A stretch of 64,000 bases of DNA from Rhodovastum sp963709085 (GCA_963709085.1 CAVPVB010000007.1:2852001-2916000), one strand, 5' to 3'; counted from the stretch's first letter, positions 1 through 9,246 are shown. The notes: generated by a model from the letters alone, not told the origin. Made by a program: numbers and translations.

Positions 1-1011
1 CGATCGCGACGGCGGTGCGCACCGATGCCAACCCGGGCCTGCTGACCGCCGATGACCTGGCCGCCTATGCGCCGAAGCGGCGCGATCCGGTGTGCGGGGT
101 GTACCGGGTCTGGGTGGTGTGCGGCATGGGGCCGCCCTCCTCGGGCGGGCCGGCGGTGCTGCAGAGTTCTGGGTCTGCTGGCGCATTTCGATGTCGGCGG
201 TCTGATCCACGCGGCGGGCGTGCCGGGGGCGGATGCGGCGCATTTGCTCGTCGAGGCGGAACGGCTGGCCTGGGCGGACCGGGCGCTGTACCTGGCCGAC
301 AGCGATTTTGTCCACGTGCCGCTGCGCGGCCTGCTGGCGCCGGATTACCTCAGCGTGCGGGCCCAACTGATCGACCGCGACCGGGCGATGGACCAGGTGC
401 GGGCGGGCAACCCGGACTGGCAGGCGCCGGACCTCGCCCCCGCCCCGCCGCAGCCCGAGCACGGCACCAGCCAGATTTCGGTGGTGGATGATCAGGGCAA
501 CGCCGTGACGTTGACCACCACGGTGCAGGACATGTTCGGGGCACGGCTGCTGGTGGGCGGGTTCCTGCTGAACGACGAGCTGACCGATTTTTCGTTCGCG
601 CCCTCGGTGGCTGGCCGCCCGGTCGCGAACCGGATGGCGCCGGGCAAGCGGCCCCGCAGTTCCATGGCGCCGACGCTGGTGTTCGACCGCGCCGGACGGC
701 TGCGCTTCGTGCTCGGCTCGGTGGGCGGGGCACGCATCATCGGCGATGTGGTGCAGGCGCTGGTCGAACTGCTGGATTGGAGCGTTTCCCCGGCGCAGGC
801 GGCGGCGGCGGCGCATGTTTCCACCCTCGGCGAAACGGCCGATCTGGAAGCCGGCACCGGCGCGGCCGGGCTCGCGCCGGGGCTGGAGGCGCGCGGGCAA
901 AAGGTGCGCAGCTACACGTCGATCAGCGGGCTGGGGATCATTGCGGTGACGCCGGAGGGACTGACCGGCGGGGCCGATCCGCGGCGGGAGGGGGTGGCGG
1001 TGGGGGACTGA
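1..1011 (+). CDS. ggt: Gamma-glutamyltransferase, 3' part, frameshifted
   Basis: C-terminal part of a gamma-glutamyltranspeptidase, an Ntn hydrolase that cleaves gamma-glutamyl bonds such as that of glutathione, usually in the periplasm. The start lies before the window. The first ~170 bases read in frame 3 (GMGPPSSGGPAVLQ, a family hallmark) and continue in frame 1 (VLGLLAHFDV); removing one A near 171 joins them. The small-subunit start with the nucleophilic Thr is visible in HGTSQISVVD (about 460-490), followed by TTTVQDMFGARLLVGG and the GSVGGARI region near the C-terminus. Length and order match the family. Whether the break is real or a sequencing error cannot be told from here, but the protein is otherwise well conserved. 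Confidence 0.88.
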
Positions 1012-1094
1012 TCCGGCAGCGGCGTGCTGCAGGTTGCAAACCCGGCCGTATGCGTTATTCCCGCCGGCAAGACCCACGGAGGGAGAACACTAAC

Positions 1095-1874
1095 GTGTCC
1101 GTCACCAGCGAGCCCGCCCTGATTGAGATCAAGGGGCTCACGAAGCGTTTCGGCACTTTCACCGCGGTGGACCACGTGTCGTTTCAGGTTGCCCGCGGCG
1201 AGGTGCTGGGGTTCCTCGGCCCCAACGGCGCCGGCAAGTCGACCACCATGCGCATGCTGGCCGGCTTCGTCACGCCCACCGCCGGCACCGCCCGCATCTG
1301 CGGCCACGACGTGCTGACCGATTCGGTCGCCGCCCGCCGCTGCCTCGGCTTCCTGCCGGAAGGCGCGCCCAACTATCCCGAAATGACCGTGACCGCGTTC
1401 CTGACCTTCGCCGCCCGGGTGCGCGGCTATGTCGGGGCGGAACTGGACCACCGGGTGGGCCATGCGCTGCACCTGACCACGCTGGAAGGCGTGCGGTTGC
1501 AGCCGATCGAAACGCTGTCCAAAGGGTTCAAGCGCCGCGTCGGCCTGGCTCAGGCGTTGCTGCACGATCCGCCCGTGCTGGTGCTGGACGAGCCCACCGA
1601 CGGGCTGGACCCGAACCAGAAACACGAGGTGCGCAGCCTGATCGCGCGCATGGCGCCGGCCAAGGCGATCGTCATCTCCACCCATATCCTGGAGGAGGTC
1701 GACGCGGTGTGCACGCGCGCCATCATCATCGCCGCCGGCCGCGTGGTGGCCGACGACAAGCCGGCCGCCCTGGAGAAGCTGCACCCGTCCGGCAAGCTGG
1801 ACGATGTGTTCCGCCAGATCACCCAGCCCTCCCCCCCACCGAAGCGTGCTGCCCCCGCTGAGCGAGTCGCATAA
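1095..1874 (+). CDS. ABC transporter ATP-binding protein, GldA-like
   Basis: ATPase subunit of an ABC-2 type exporter. I chose the GTG at 1095, preceded by a purine-rich GGAGGGAGAA site about 8 bases upstream; the open frame reaches further back but that part has no homology-like features. Walker A is GPNGAGKST, the signature region is LSKGFKRRVGLAQALL and Walker B is VLVLDEPTDGLDP, with the switch His in VISTHILEE. About 259 residues, normal for the family. It is followed 4 bases later by a permease, then a GldG-like and a DUF4340 protein. That order is the Gld-type exporter cassette known from Bacteroidetes gliding motility and also found in many non-gliding Proteobacteria, where the substrate is unknown. 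Confidence 0.93.
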   Translation: MSVTSEPALIEIKGLTKRFGTFTAVDHVSFQVARGEVLGFLGPNGAGKSTTMRMLAGFVTPTAGTARICGHDVLTDSVAARRCLGFLPEGAPNYPEMTVTAFLTFAARVRGYVGAELDHRVGHALHLTTLEGVRLQPIETLSKGFKRRVGLAQALLHDPPVLVLDEPTDGLDPNQKHEVRSLIARMAPAKAIVISTHILEEVDAVCTRAIIIAAGRVVADDKPAALEKLHPSGKLDDVFRQITQPSPPPKRAAPAERVA

Positions 1875-1878
1875 CGCC

Positions 1879-2610
1879 ATGCGCAATACCCTGATCGTCG
1901 CCCGCCGCGAGCTCGGCGGCTACTTCGCCACCCCCGTCGCGGTAGTATTCATCGTCATCTTCCTCGTCCTGCAGGGCGTGCTGACCTTCAACCTCGGCAG
2001 CTTCTTCGACCGTAACCAGGCCGACCTCGCGCCGTTCTTCAACTTCATCCCCTGGGTGTTCCTGTTGCTGGTCCCGGCGATTACCATGCGGCTCTGGGCG
2101 GAGGAGCGGCGGCTCGGCACCATCGAGTTGCTGCTGACCCTGCCGATCACCCAGGCCCAGGCGGTGGTGGGAAAATTCCTGGCGGCCTGGGCGTTCTGCG
2201 CCATCGCGCTGGCCCTTACCTTTCCGTTTGTCATCACGGTGAACTACCTCGGCAGGCCGGATAACGGCGTCATCGCGACCGGATATTTGGGCGCCCTGCT
2301 GGTCGCCGGCGCTTTCCTGTCGGTGGGGGCGGCGCTGTCGGCGGCGACCAAAAACCAGGTGATCGCCTTCGTTCTGGCGGTCGCCGTGTGCTTCCTGTTT
2401 GCCGTTTCATCCTATCCGCTGGTGACCGACTTCCTGTCGAAAACCACCCCCGTGCTGGCCGATGTGGCGCGGCGCGTGTCGGTGGCCGAGCGCTACCAGG
2501 GGTTCACCCGCGGCGTGGTGTCGCTGCGGGACGTGATCTTCTTCGCCTCGTTCATCGGGTTCTGGCTGTTCCTGAACACCGTGATCGTCGAACACCGGAA
2601 GGCCGCCTGA
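1879..2610 (+). CDS. ABC-2 type permease, GldF-like
   Basis: Integral membrane partner of the preceding ATPase, about 243 residues with six predicted hydrophobic helices. The N-terminal RRELGGYFATPVA motif and the internal MRLWAEERRLGTIELLLTLP segment are typical of the GldF/NosY-type ABC-2 permeases. The ATG at 1879 lies 4 bases after the ATPase stop, so the two are probably translated from one message; the longer frame opening at 1804 overlaps the ATPase and is not used. The last residues VIVEHRKAA precede GldG directly. Confidence 0.9.
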   Translation: MRNTLIVARRELGGYFATPVAVVFIVIFLVLQGVLTFNLGSFFDRNQADLAPFFNFIPWVFLLLVPAITMRLWAEERRLGTIELLLTLPITQAQAVVGKFLAAWAFCAIALALTFPFVITVNYLGRPDNGVIATGYLGALLVAGAFLSVGAALSAATKNQVIAFVLAVAVCFLFAVSSYPLVTDFLSKTTPVLADVARRVSVAERYQGFTRGVVSLRDVIFFASFIGFWLFLNTVIVEHRKAA

Positions 2611-2611
2611 G

Positions 2612-4528
2612 ATGCGCCGCACCTGGAGCTCCATCCTCGGGGTGATCGCCGTGGCGGTCATCCTGATCGGCATCAACGTCGTGGCCGAGACGCGGCTGTC
2701 CGGCCTGCAGATCGACCTGACCAGCCAGCACCTGTACACGCTGGAGGGGGGCACCCGCAGCGTGCTGAGCGGGCTGAAGGAACCGATCACGCTGCGGCTG
2801 TATTATTCGCGCGCGCTGGGCAGCCGCATTCCCGCCTATGGCGCCTATGCCGACCGGGTGAGCGAGCTGCTGCGCGAGTATGCGCGCATCGCCAACGGCA
2901 AGATAAAGCTGGAATTCCTTGACCCCGAGCCGTTCAGCGACACCGAGGACCGGGCGGTGGCGTATGGTCTGCAGGGGGTGCCGCTCGACCAGTCCGGCGA
3001 GCAGGTCTATTTCGGCCTGGCCGGAACTAACCTGCTCGATGACGAGCGCACCATCGGCTTCTTCCAGCCCGAGCGCGAACCGTTCCTGGAATACGACCTG
3101 ACGCGGCTGGTCTATGAACTGTCCAACCCCAAACAGCCGGTGGTCGGCGTGATGTCGTCGCTGCCGTTGGAGGGCGACCCGCGCACCATGATGATGATGC
3201 GCAACAGCGCCGGCATGGGCGGCCCGGGCGCGCCGTACGTGTCCATCCTGCAGTTGCGCGAGACCACCGCGGTAAAGACCGTGGCGACTGACGTCCAGGT
3301 GATCGATCCGGACGTGCAGGTGCTGCTGGTGGCGCAGGCGCAGAACCTGTCCGATGCGACGATGTATGCGATCGACCAGTTCGTCATGCGCGGCGGCCGG
3401 CTGATGGTGATGGTGGACCCGCACAGCGAGGCCGAAGCCGCCATCCCGAGCCAGACCGGCATGCCGCCGGAAAACACCTCGAGCAACCTGGCGAAGCTGT
3501 TCGATGCCTGGGGCATCACCTTCGATCCGGCGACCGTGGTCGGCGACCTCAAGGGCGCCTGGCGGGTGCGCGCGGCGGCCGGCGACCGGCTGCAGGCGGT
3601 GGACTACGTGGCCTGGTTCAACATCCGCGACGGCATCAACCACGACGATCCGGCCACCGCCGAACTCAACCAGGTGACCGTGGCCTCGGCCGGCGCGATC
3701 GGCAAGAAGGCCGACGCGGCGATCGAGTTCATTCCGCTGCTGTCCAGTTCCGATCAGTCCGGCAGCGTGCCGGTCGATCTGGTGAAGACGGCGCCCGACC
3801 CGGGCAAAATCCTCGCCGATTTCAAGCCCGAGGGCGGACCGCGGGTGATCGCGGCGCGGGTCCACGGGGTGCTGAAATCGGCCTTCGCGGGGCCGCCGGC
3901 GCTGGCCGAGGGGCAGAAGCGGCCGGAGAATTTCCCCGCCCATGTGGCCCAGACCGCGGCGCCGGCGAATCTGGTGGTGGTCGGCGATTCCGATATCCTG
4001 GCAGACCGGTTCTGGGTGCACGTGCAGGATTTCTTCGGCCAGCAGGAAGCCACCCCGTTCAGCGATAACGGCGCCTTTCTGGCCAATCTGGTCGGCACGC
4101 TGGCCGGCGGCGATGCGCTGATCGGCCTGCGCAGCCGCGGCACCTCGCAGCGTCCGTTCGATGTGGTCGAGACCATGCAGAAGGCCGCCGAGGCCCAGTT
4201 CCGCCAGACCGAAAAGGCGCTGCAGGCGCATCTGGACGAGGTGCAGAAGCAGCTGACCGAGCTGCGCACCGGCCATGGCGGCGGGGACACCAGCGCGCAA
4301 GCGGTGATCACGCCGGAGCAGCGTCAGGCGATCGACGATCTGCGGCACGACGTGGCGGAGACGCGGGGCAAGCTGCGCAATGTGCAGCTTGAGCTGCGGC
4401 GCGACATCTCGCGGCTGGAGACCACGCTGCGGCTGGCCGACATCGTGCTGGTGCCGGCGGTGCTGACGATCCTGGCGGTGGTGCTCGGCATCGCCCGCCG
4501 CCGCCGGCGTGCCAGGGCGCGGATGTGA
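2612..4528 (+). CDS. GldG-like auxiliary component of ABC exporter
   Basis: Protein of 638 residues with one membrane helix at the N-terminus (residues ~5-25), a large extracytoplasmic region, a coiled-coil-like stretch (~525-605, rich in Lys/Gln/Glu/Leu heptads) and a second helix at the C-terminus (~610-630) ending in a basic RRRRRAR tail. This is the architecture of the 'ABC-type uncharacterised transport system involved in gliding motility, auxiliary component' family. It starts one base after the permease stop, so translation is probably coupled. The function in this organism is unknown; an inferred role is periplasmic adaptor of the exporter. A 675-residue open frame on the opposite strand is only a shadow. 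Confidence 0.88.
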   Translation: MRRTWSSILGVIAVAVILIGINVVAETRLSGLQIDLTSQHLYTLEGGTRSVLSGLKEPITLRLYYSRALGSRIPAYGAYADRVSELLREYARIANGKIKLEFLDPEPFSDTEDRAVAYGLQGVPLDQSGEQVYFGLAGTNLLDDERTIGFFQPEREPFLEYDLTRLVYELSNPKQPVVGVMSSLPLEGDPRTMMMMRNSAGMGGPGAPYVSILQLRETTAVKTVATDVQVIDPDVQVLLVAQAQNLSDATMYAIDQFVMRGGRLMVMVDPHSEAEAAIPSQTGMPPENTSSNLAKLFDAWGITFDPATVVGDLKGAWRVRAAAGDRLQAVDYVAWFNIRDGINHDDPATAELNQVTVASAGAIGKKADAAIEFIPLLSSSDQSGSVPVDLVKTAPDPGKILADFKPEGGPRVIAARVHGVLKSAFAGPPALAEGQKRPENFPAHVAQTAAPANLVVVGDSDILADRFWVHVQDFFGQQEATPFSDNGAFLANLVGTLAGGDALIGLRSRGTSQRPFDVVETMQKAAEAQFRQTEKALQAHLDEVQKQLTELRTGHGGGDTSAQAVITPEQRQAIDDLRHDVAETRGKLRNVQLELRRDISRLETTLRLADIVLVPAVLTILAVVLGIARRRRRARARM

Positions 4529-4544
4529 GGGGGAGGACGCAACC

Positions 4545-5688
4545 ATGAGAACCCGCACCGCCATTATCCTGGTGATCATCGCCTTGGGCGTGCTTGGCGC
4601 CGGCTGGTACTATCTTCTGCCGCCGGCCGGCGTGACCGCGCCAGGAGCGGAGACATCCGGCACGCTGGCGTTCCCGGGGCTGGCGCCGAAGCTCGGCACG
4701 GCGGCGCGCGTGGCCATCACCAGCAAGGGGCAGACGCTGGTAATCGCCAGGGCCGGCGATCTATGGGGCCTGGCTGACCACGGCACCTACCGGGTGCAGC
4801 AGGACAAGCTGCGCGAGTTGCTGACCGGGCTGACCGAGCTGCGCCTCACCGAGGCGCGCACCTCCGACCCGGCGCTGCTGGAACGCCTGGGCGTGAGCGA
4901 CCCGGCGAGCGCTGCCTCGACGGCGACCCTGGTGCGGGTGCTGGACGGCAGCGACAAGGTGCTGGCCGAGTTGATCGTCGGCCACCGGCGGGTGCGCACG
5001 CAGGGCAACCTGCCGGAAGCAATCTACGTGCGCCGGCCTGGCGAGGGCCAGGCCTGGCTGGCCGAGGGGCGGCTGCCCGTGGATGCCGACCCGCAGCTCT
5101 GGTTCGACCGCGACATCGCCAACATCGACAGCAAGCGGGTGGCGTCGGTGGTGGTGCATCGCGGCGATGCGGTGCTGGAGTTCGGCCGCGAGGGTGACAA
5201 GCCGGTGCTGAAGCTGCCGGCCGCGCATCCGAAGCTCGATGAGGTACCGGCTGGCGGACGTTTACCGCTCGCTGGAGAACCTGACGCTCACCGACGTGAA
5301 GCCGGCCGCGCAGGAGCCGGGCGAGCGGATCGGCACGGCGGCGATCACGCTGACCGATGGCACGGTGGTGGACGTGACGGTGTTCGCGACGGCGAAGGCG
5401 GATGCCAAGGAGGCGAAGGACATCTGGGCGCAGTTCGCGGTGCGCGGCGAGTCCGACGAGGCGAAGAAGCTGGCGGCGCGGGTGAATGGCTGGGCCTATC
5501 AGGTGGGGTCCTGGAAGGAAAAATCGTTTGTCCCGGCGCTGGATGATCTGAAGGCGGAGGAGAAGGCACCGCCGGCACCGGCACCGGCGGTGGAGGCCGC
5601 CCCTGCGGTACCTGCGGCACCTGCAGCCGGCGCAACCGAGGCTGCGCCCGCGGCGCCGGCAGCCGGCGACGGGAAGAAGGTGGAATAG
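4545..5688 (+). CDS. DUF4340 domain-containing protein, frameshifted
   Basis: Fourth gene of the Gld-type cassette. The ATG at 4545 follows a GGGGGAGGACG site. The N-terminus has one membrane helix, then the DUF4340 region (about 60-330), seen next to GldG-like proteins in many Proteobacteria. The frame breaks near 5243: upstream reads ...HPKLDE and the next frame continues YRLADVYRSLENL, so one surplus G restores a ~380-residue protein. The tail is an Ala/Pro-rich low-complexity segment (5560-5680) ending in GKKVE. The molecular role is not known; position suggests a periplasmic subunit of the exporter. Confidence 0.82.
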
Positions 5689-5701
5689 GTGCGGCCGCCC
5701 G

Positions 5702-6142
5702 TTGACCCGCGAATACCCCCCTCGCCCCATCGTCGGCGTCGGCGTCTGCCTGCTGCGGCCGGACAATGACGGCGAGGTGCTGCTGGCCCGGCGCGGGCGG
5801 GCGCCGGCGCTCGGGGCGTGGAGCCTGCCCGGCGGCGCGCAGGAACTCGGCGAAACCGCCGAGCAGGCGGCGCGGCGCGAACTGCACGAGGAAACCGGGT
5901 TGACCGCTGGCGCGCTGCTGCTGGCGGCGAACGTGGATTCCATCCATCACGACGCGGCCGGGCGGGTGCGCTACCATTACACCATCATCGACTTCGCCGC
6001 CCTGCATCTGGGCGGGGCGCTGGCACCGGGCGACGATGTGGCCGAGGTGGCCTGGGCGCGGCTGGACCGGCTGGCGCCCTATGAGCTGTGGAGCGAGACG
6101 CACCGGGTCATCGGCATCTCGCTCCGGCTGCTGGGCATGTAA
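5702..6142 (+). CDS. NUDIX hydrolase
   Basis: A 146-residue NUDIX domain protein, cleaving a nucleoside diphosphate linked to another moiety; substrate unknown. The NUDIX box is complete: GGAQELGETAEQAARREL followed by HEETGL, with the REXXEE glutamates that bind the metal. The start appears to be TTG at 5702, because no ATG or GTG lies in frame between the previous stop and the first conserved beta strand (PIVGVGVCLL). The gene follows the DUF4340 gene by 13 bases and may share its transcript, without an obvious functional link. Resembles the ADP-ribose pyrophosphatase/MutT-like group. Confidence 0.9.
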   Translation: MTREYPPRPIVGVGVCLLRPDNDGEVLLARRGRAPALGAWSLPGGAQELGETAEQAARRELHEETGLTAGALLLAANVDSIHHDAAGRVRYHYTIIDFAALHLGGALAPGDDVAEVAWARLDRLAPYELWSETHRVIGISLRLLGM

Positions 6143-6225
6143 CAACACGCGCAGCGGGCGGCCGCAGGGTATGCAATCGTCGCCCTGGCATCATATAGCC
6201 GGCGGATCGATCAGGAGCGCAGCGC

Positions 6226-7224
6226 ATGTCCCGGCGGTGGCCTCTGCCAGCGGTTTTCCCGCTGATGGCCGTGCTGACCATGGCACAGGCTCCGGCCCCG
6301 ATCCCGCCTGCGCACGGCACGCTGAGCCTGGAGGGCAAGCAGATCCCGTTGCCCGAAGGCGAGTGGGTGCAGGCGGGCAGTGCGCACATTGCGGGAGACG
6401 TGGTCAGCGTCGCCCTGGTGCAGCTCCGCGGCAACGCCCTGGCGGCCGGCGTGCTGGTGCAGGCGAGCCGGCTCGGCGCCGCGCCGGACTGGGGCAGCGC
6501 GCCCGAATGCGACCGCACCGACCTGCCGCTCGCCCGGACGCATTACAAATCGGGCCATGACGGGTCCTGCGCCTTTGTCGCCCGGGTCGCGGAGGGGGGC
6601 GACGACGTCCCGGTCGATGCGGCCTGGCGCGAGGCGCGGCGGGCCGCCGAGGCGCAGGGCTGGACGCTGCCGCCGGCCTGGGGGGTCGTCGGGGTGCGCG
6701 TCGTCACGCCGCTGTCCGGCGTCCAGGTCCGCTATGCCACCGCGCTCGGCCAGACGGGCGGCCAGACGGGCGGCCAGACGAGCGGCCAGACGGGCGGCCC
6801 GGACGCCGCCGCGCTGGTCGCGTGGACACCCGGCGCCTGGGACCAGGTGGAGCGCGGGCTGCACAACCAGCTCGATCCGGCCCGGCCGCTGCCCGCGCTC
6901 ACTGCTCCCGGCGCGCCGCCGCCCTGGGCCGTGCCGCCGCCGGACCCGGACGGCTTCACCCTCTCGCGGTCGGTGTGGAAAACCATCACTTACCGGGTGA
7001 TCGGCACGTCGATTGATTTCACCACCAACCTGATCGCGATCGGCGACCTCGCCACGGCGGCGGCGCTGTCGTCGCTGCCGATCCTCATCGGCCCCTGGAT
7101 CTATCTCGGCCACGAGCTGGCCTGGGAGCATTTCGGCGGCCCCGCCAATCAGCAGGAAGCCTTGCCGGGCCTTGGCACCGAGACGCCGTGGCCGCAGCAG
7201 GTGGCCATGGGGAAGACATCGTAA
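6226..7224 (+). CDS. DUF2061 domain-containing protein, tandem copy 1
   Basis: Protein of 332 residues with an N-terminal signal-like helix (RRWPLPAVFPLMAVLTMAQA), a ~200-residue extracytoplasmic-type region with two Cys in conserved context (APECDRTDLP and HDGSCAFVA), and a C-terminal ~60-residue segment that I read as DUF2061: VWKTITYRVIGTSIDF, a hydrophobic stretch, then YLGHELAWEHFG. DUF2061 normally occurs alone as a small membrane protein, so the long N-terminal extension is unusual. Residues ~176-192 are a Gly-Gln-Thr repeat coded by a 12-base tandem repeat (about 6750-6800). Its stop overlaps the start of a paralogue by one base. Function unknown. Confidence 0.72.
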   Translation: MSRRWPLPAVFPLMAVLTMAQAPAPIPPAHGTLSLEGKQIPLPEGEWVQAGSAHIAGDVVSVALVQLRGNALAAGVLVQASRLGAAPDWGSAPECDRTDLPLARTHYKSGHDGSCAFVARVAEGGDDVPVDAAWREARRAAEAQGWTLPPAWGVVGVRVVTPLSGVQVRYATALGQTGGQTGGQTSGQTGGPDAAALVAWTPGAWDQVERGLHNQLDPARPLPALTAPGAPPPWAVPPPDPDGFTLSRSVWKTITYRVIGTSIDFTTNLIAIGDLATAAALSSLPILIGPWIYLGHELAWEHFGGPANQQEALPGLGTETPWPQQVAMGKTS

Positions 7225-8135
7225 TGCGCCGCGCCGCGATCCTCGCCGCCCTGCTGTTTCCGGTAGTGGCCACCGCCCAGCCGGCGCCGCCGCTCGCCGT
7301 CCTGCGCGATATTCTGTCGATCGAGGGCAAGCAGGTCGCCTTGCCCGAGGGCAAGTGGCTGCGTGCCGGCGTGGCCGAGGGCGTGCCGGGGGTGGTCAGC
7401 ATCGCCCTGCTGCAGGTGCGCGACCGGCAGGTGGTCGGCGGCGTGCTCGTGCAGGCCAGCAAGCAAGGCGCCCCGACCGACTGGGGCAGCGCGCCCGGCT
7501 GCCTGCGCAGCGATCTGCCGTTTGCGCGCGTGCGCTACGCCTCCGACCATGACGGGTCCTGCGCCTATGTCGCCATCGTTGACGCGGCCGCCGCCGGCGC
7601 GGCGGTGGACCCGGCCTGGGCCGCCGCCCGCGTGTCGGCGCAGGCGCTCGGCTGGGTGCTGCCGGCGCGCTGGGCTGAGGCCACCATCCGGGTGAGCGAT
7701 CCACGCGAGGCGGTGCAAATCCGCTATGCTTTCGCCCTGCCGCCGGACGAGACGCTGCCGCCCGGCCTGTCGGGATGGACCAACACCGCCGCGGACAGCG
7801 CGGAGCACGGGTTGCTGAACCTGCTCGATCCGGCCCGGCCGCTGCCGCCGCTCGGGCAGGCCGCGCCGGCACCGGCCGAGGAGAAAGCCGACGGGCTGCC
7901 GCGCGCGGTGTGGAAGACCCTGACCTTCCGGGCGATCGCGACGACGATCGATTTCTCGACCAACCTGATCGCCATCGGCGATCTGGTAACCGCAAGCCTG
8001 CTCTCGGCCTGGAACACGATGACCGGGCCTTGGATCTATCTGGGCCATGAGCTGGCCTGGGATTATTTCGGGGCGCCCGCCATGAAGCAGCTTGATCTGC
8101 CGGGGATTGGGGCGGAGGCGGCCGTCGGAAGGTAA
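7224..8135 (+). CDS. DUF2061 domain-containing protein, tandem copy 2
   Basis: Paralogue of the previous gene, about 303 residues. Start ATG 7224 sits in TAATG, overlapping the upstream stop, so the two are translationally coupled. It has a cleavable signal-like N-terminus (RRAAILAALLFPVVATAQP), the shared motifs SIEGKQVALPEGKW, TDWGSAPGC and SDHDGSCAYVA, and the DUF2061-like end (VWKTLTFRAIATTIDF ... YLGHELAWDYFG). The Gly-Gln-Thr repeat of copy 1 is absent. Arose by local duplication. No catalytic motif is visible; a role at the envelope is inferred from the signal and the C-terminal hydrophobic segment. Confidence 0.72.
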   Translation: MRRAAILAALLFPVVATAQPAPPLAVLRDILSIEGKQVALPEGKWLRAGVAEGVPGVVSIALLQVRDRQVVGGVLVQASKQGAPTDWGSAPGCLRSDLPFARVRYASDHDGSCAYVAIVDAAAAGAAVDPAWAAARVSAQALGWVLPARWAEATIRVSDPREAVQIRYAFALPPDETLPPGLSGWTNTAADSAEHGLLNLLDPARPLPPLGQAAPAPAEEKADGLPRAVWKTLTFRAIATTIDFSTNLIAIGDLVTASLLSAWNTMTGPWIYLGHELAWDYFGAPAMKQLDLPGIGAEAAVGR

Positions 8136-8160
8136 GGCCAGGGGTCTACCCTGGACCTTC
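8134..8160. terminator. Hairpin between convergent genes
   Basis: CCAGGG-gtcta-CCCTGG with flanking AAGG/CCTT pairing, placed between two convergent genes. It is a short member of the interspersed palindrome family described in the findings and probably serves as a bidirectional terminator. Confidence 0.5.
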
Positions 8161-8164
8161 TGCT

Positions 8165-9166
8165 TCAATGCAGCCTTGGCGCCCGCAGAAACGACGTCCG
8201 GTCGGCCGACGTCACCCGCATGGTCTGCGCGTTCCCGTCCCGTCCCACCCGCAGCATCACCGCCGCCCCGGCGTTGCCGGCCGACCAGACCTTGCGCCAC
8301 AGGCTGGCCAGGTCGCTCACGTCCTCGTCGCCCACCGACAGGATGCGATCGCCCTGCCGCAGGCCGGCGCGTTCGGCCGGGCCCCGGTCCGCCGTGCCGC
8401 CCACCACCAGGCCGCCTTCGCTTTCCATGGCGTAAAGGCCGAGCCAGGGGCGGGGGGCGGCCCGGCTGCGGCCCATGGTCAACAGATCGTCCAGGATCGG
8501 GCGCAGCAGCCCGATCGGCACGATCATGTTCATGTCCATCCGCCGCTTGCCGTCGCCCTGCTGCAGGATGAGCGAGCCGGTGCCCAGCAGCTTGCCATCC
8601 TTGCCGATCAGCGCCGCCCCGCTCCAGAACGGGTGGGCGGGGGCGGTAAACAGCGCCTCGTCCAGCAGATATTCCCAGTAGCCGGCGAATTCCTGCTTGC
8701 CGACGATCTTGGCCTCCACCGCATGCTCCCGCCCGCCGCAGGCGGCGACGATGGCGGGCGTGCCGAGGCTGACCGCGTCGGAGTTGCCCAGTTCGAACGC
8801 CGGCAGGTTCAGCCGGCCCAGCGCCTGCACCAGGCCGAACCCGGTCACCTGGTCGAACGCCAGCGCGTGGCCGGGCACGGCGCGGCCGTCGGCGGTGATC
8901 AGCCAGACCGTCTCGGCCTCGGTGATCAGATAGCCGATGGTGAGCACCAGCCCGTCTTCGCTGATCACCGCGCCGCTGCCCTGGCGCTCGGTGCCGAGCG
9001 TGCCGGCGGTGAAGGCGTCCGCCGGGACGTTGGCGCGCAGCCCGACCACGGCCCGCAGCGCCCGCTCCAGGTCGAAGCTGTACTCGTCGGGGTCCGGCTG
9101 GAGATTCGGCGGAATCTCCCAATCGGCCTCGTCCATGGGGGTCTGCGTATCCTCGGGTTCGGACAT
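8165..9166 (-). CDS. HtrA-like trypsin/PDZ protein with degenerate active site
   Basis: About 333 residues from the ATG at 9166 (an upstream in-frame ATG at 9199 is possible). The layout is that of DegP/HtrA serine proteases: a trypsin-like domain (about 40-225) then one PDZ domain (about 235-325; PWLGLYAM, GPAERAGLRQGDRILSV). The catalytic residues are altered: where HtrA has LTNNHVV this has LTIGYLI, so the His is Tyr79; the Asp position (D-x-x-x-D) is Gly109; the GNSGG loop is FWSGA, keeping only the Ser. No signal peptide is evident. I infer a non-proteolytic, binding or scaffolding role. The divergent neighbour yaiI is unrelated. Confidence 0.8.
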   Translation of the reverse strand: MSEPEDTQTPMDEADWEIPPNLQPDPDEYSFDLERALRAVVGLRANVPADAFTAGTLGTERQGSGAVISEDGLVLTIGYLITEAETVWLITADGRAVPGHALAFDQVTGFGLVQALGRLNLPAFELGNSDAVSLGTPAIVAACGGREHAVEAKIVGKQEFAGYWEYLLDEALFTAPAHPFWSGAALIGKDGKLLGTGSLILQQGDGKRRMDMNMIVPIGLLRPILDDLLTMGRSRAAPRPWLGLYAMESEGGLVVGGTADRGPAERAGLRQGDRILSVGDEDVSDLASLWRKVWSAGNAGAAVMLRVGRDGNAQTMRVTSADRTSFLRAPRLH

Positions 9167-9246
9167 GACCGGGCCACTATAGCGGAACCCGCAGGGCACG
9201 AAACCCGCGCGCTTGCGTGGATGGCGGGTTCTGCCAGGGTGCGGCC

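Noticed and set aside
2552..4579. 675-residue minus-strand frame opposite the GldG-like gene
   Set aside because: Shadow frame with His/Arg-rich composition and no motif; the plus strand carries a recognised family.
6750..6800. 12-base tandem repeat as a possible regulatory or CRISPR-like unit
   Set aside because: It lies in frame inside a coding sequence and simply encodes a Gly-Gln-Thr repeat.
7149..9122. 657-residue minus-strand frame across the DUF2061 pair and HtrA-like gene
   Set aside because: Overlaps real genes on both strands and shows no domain; composition is that of a shadow frame.
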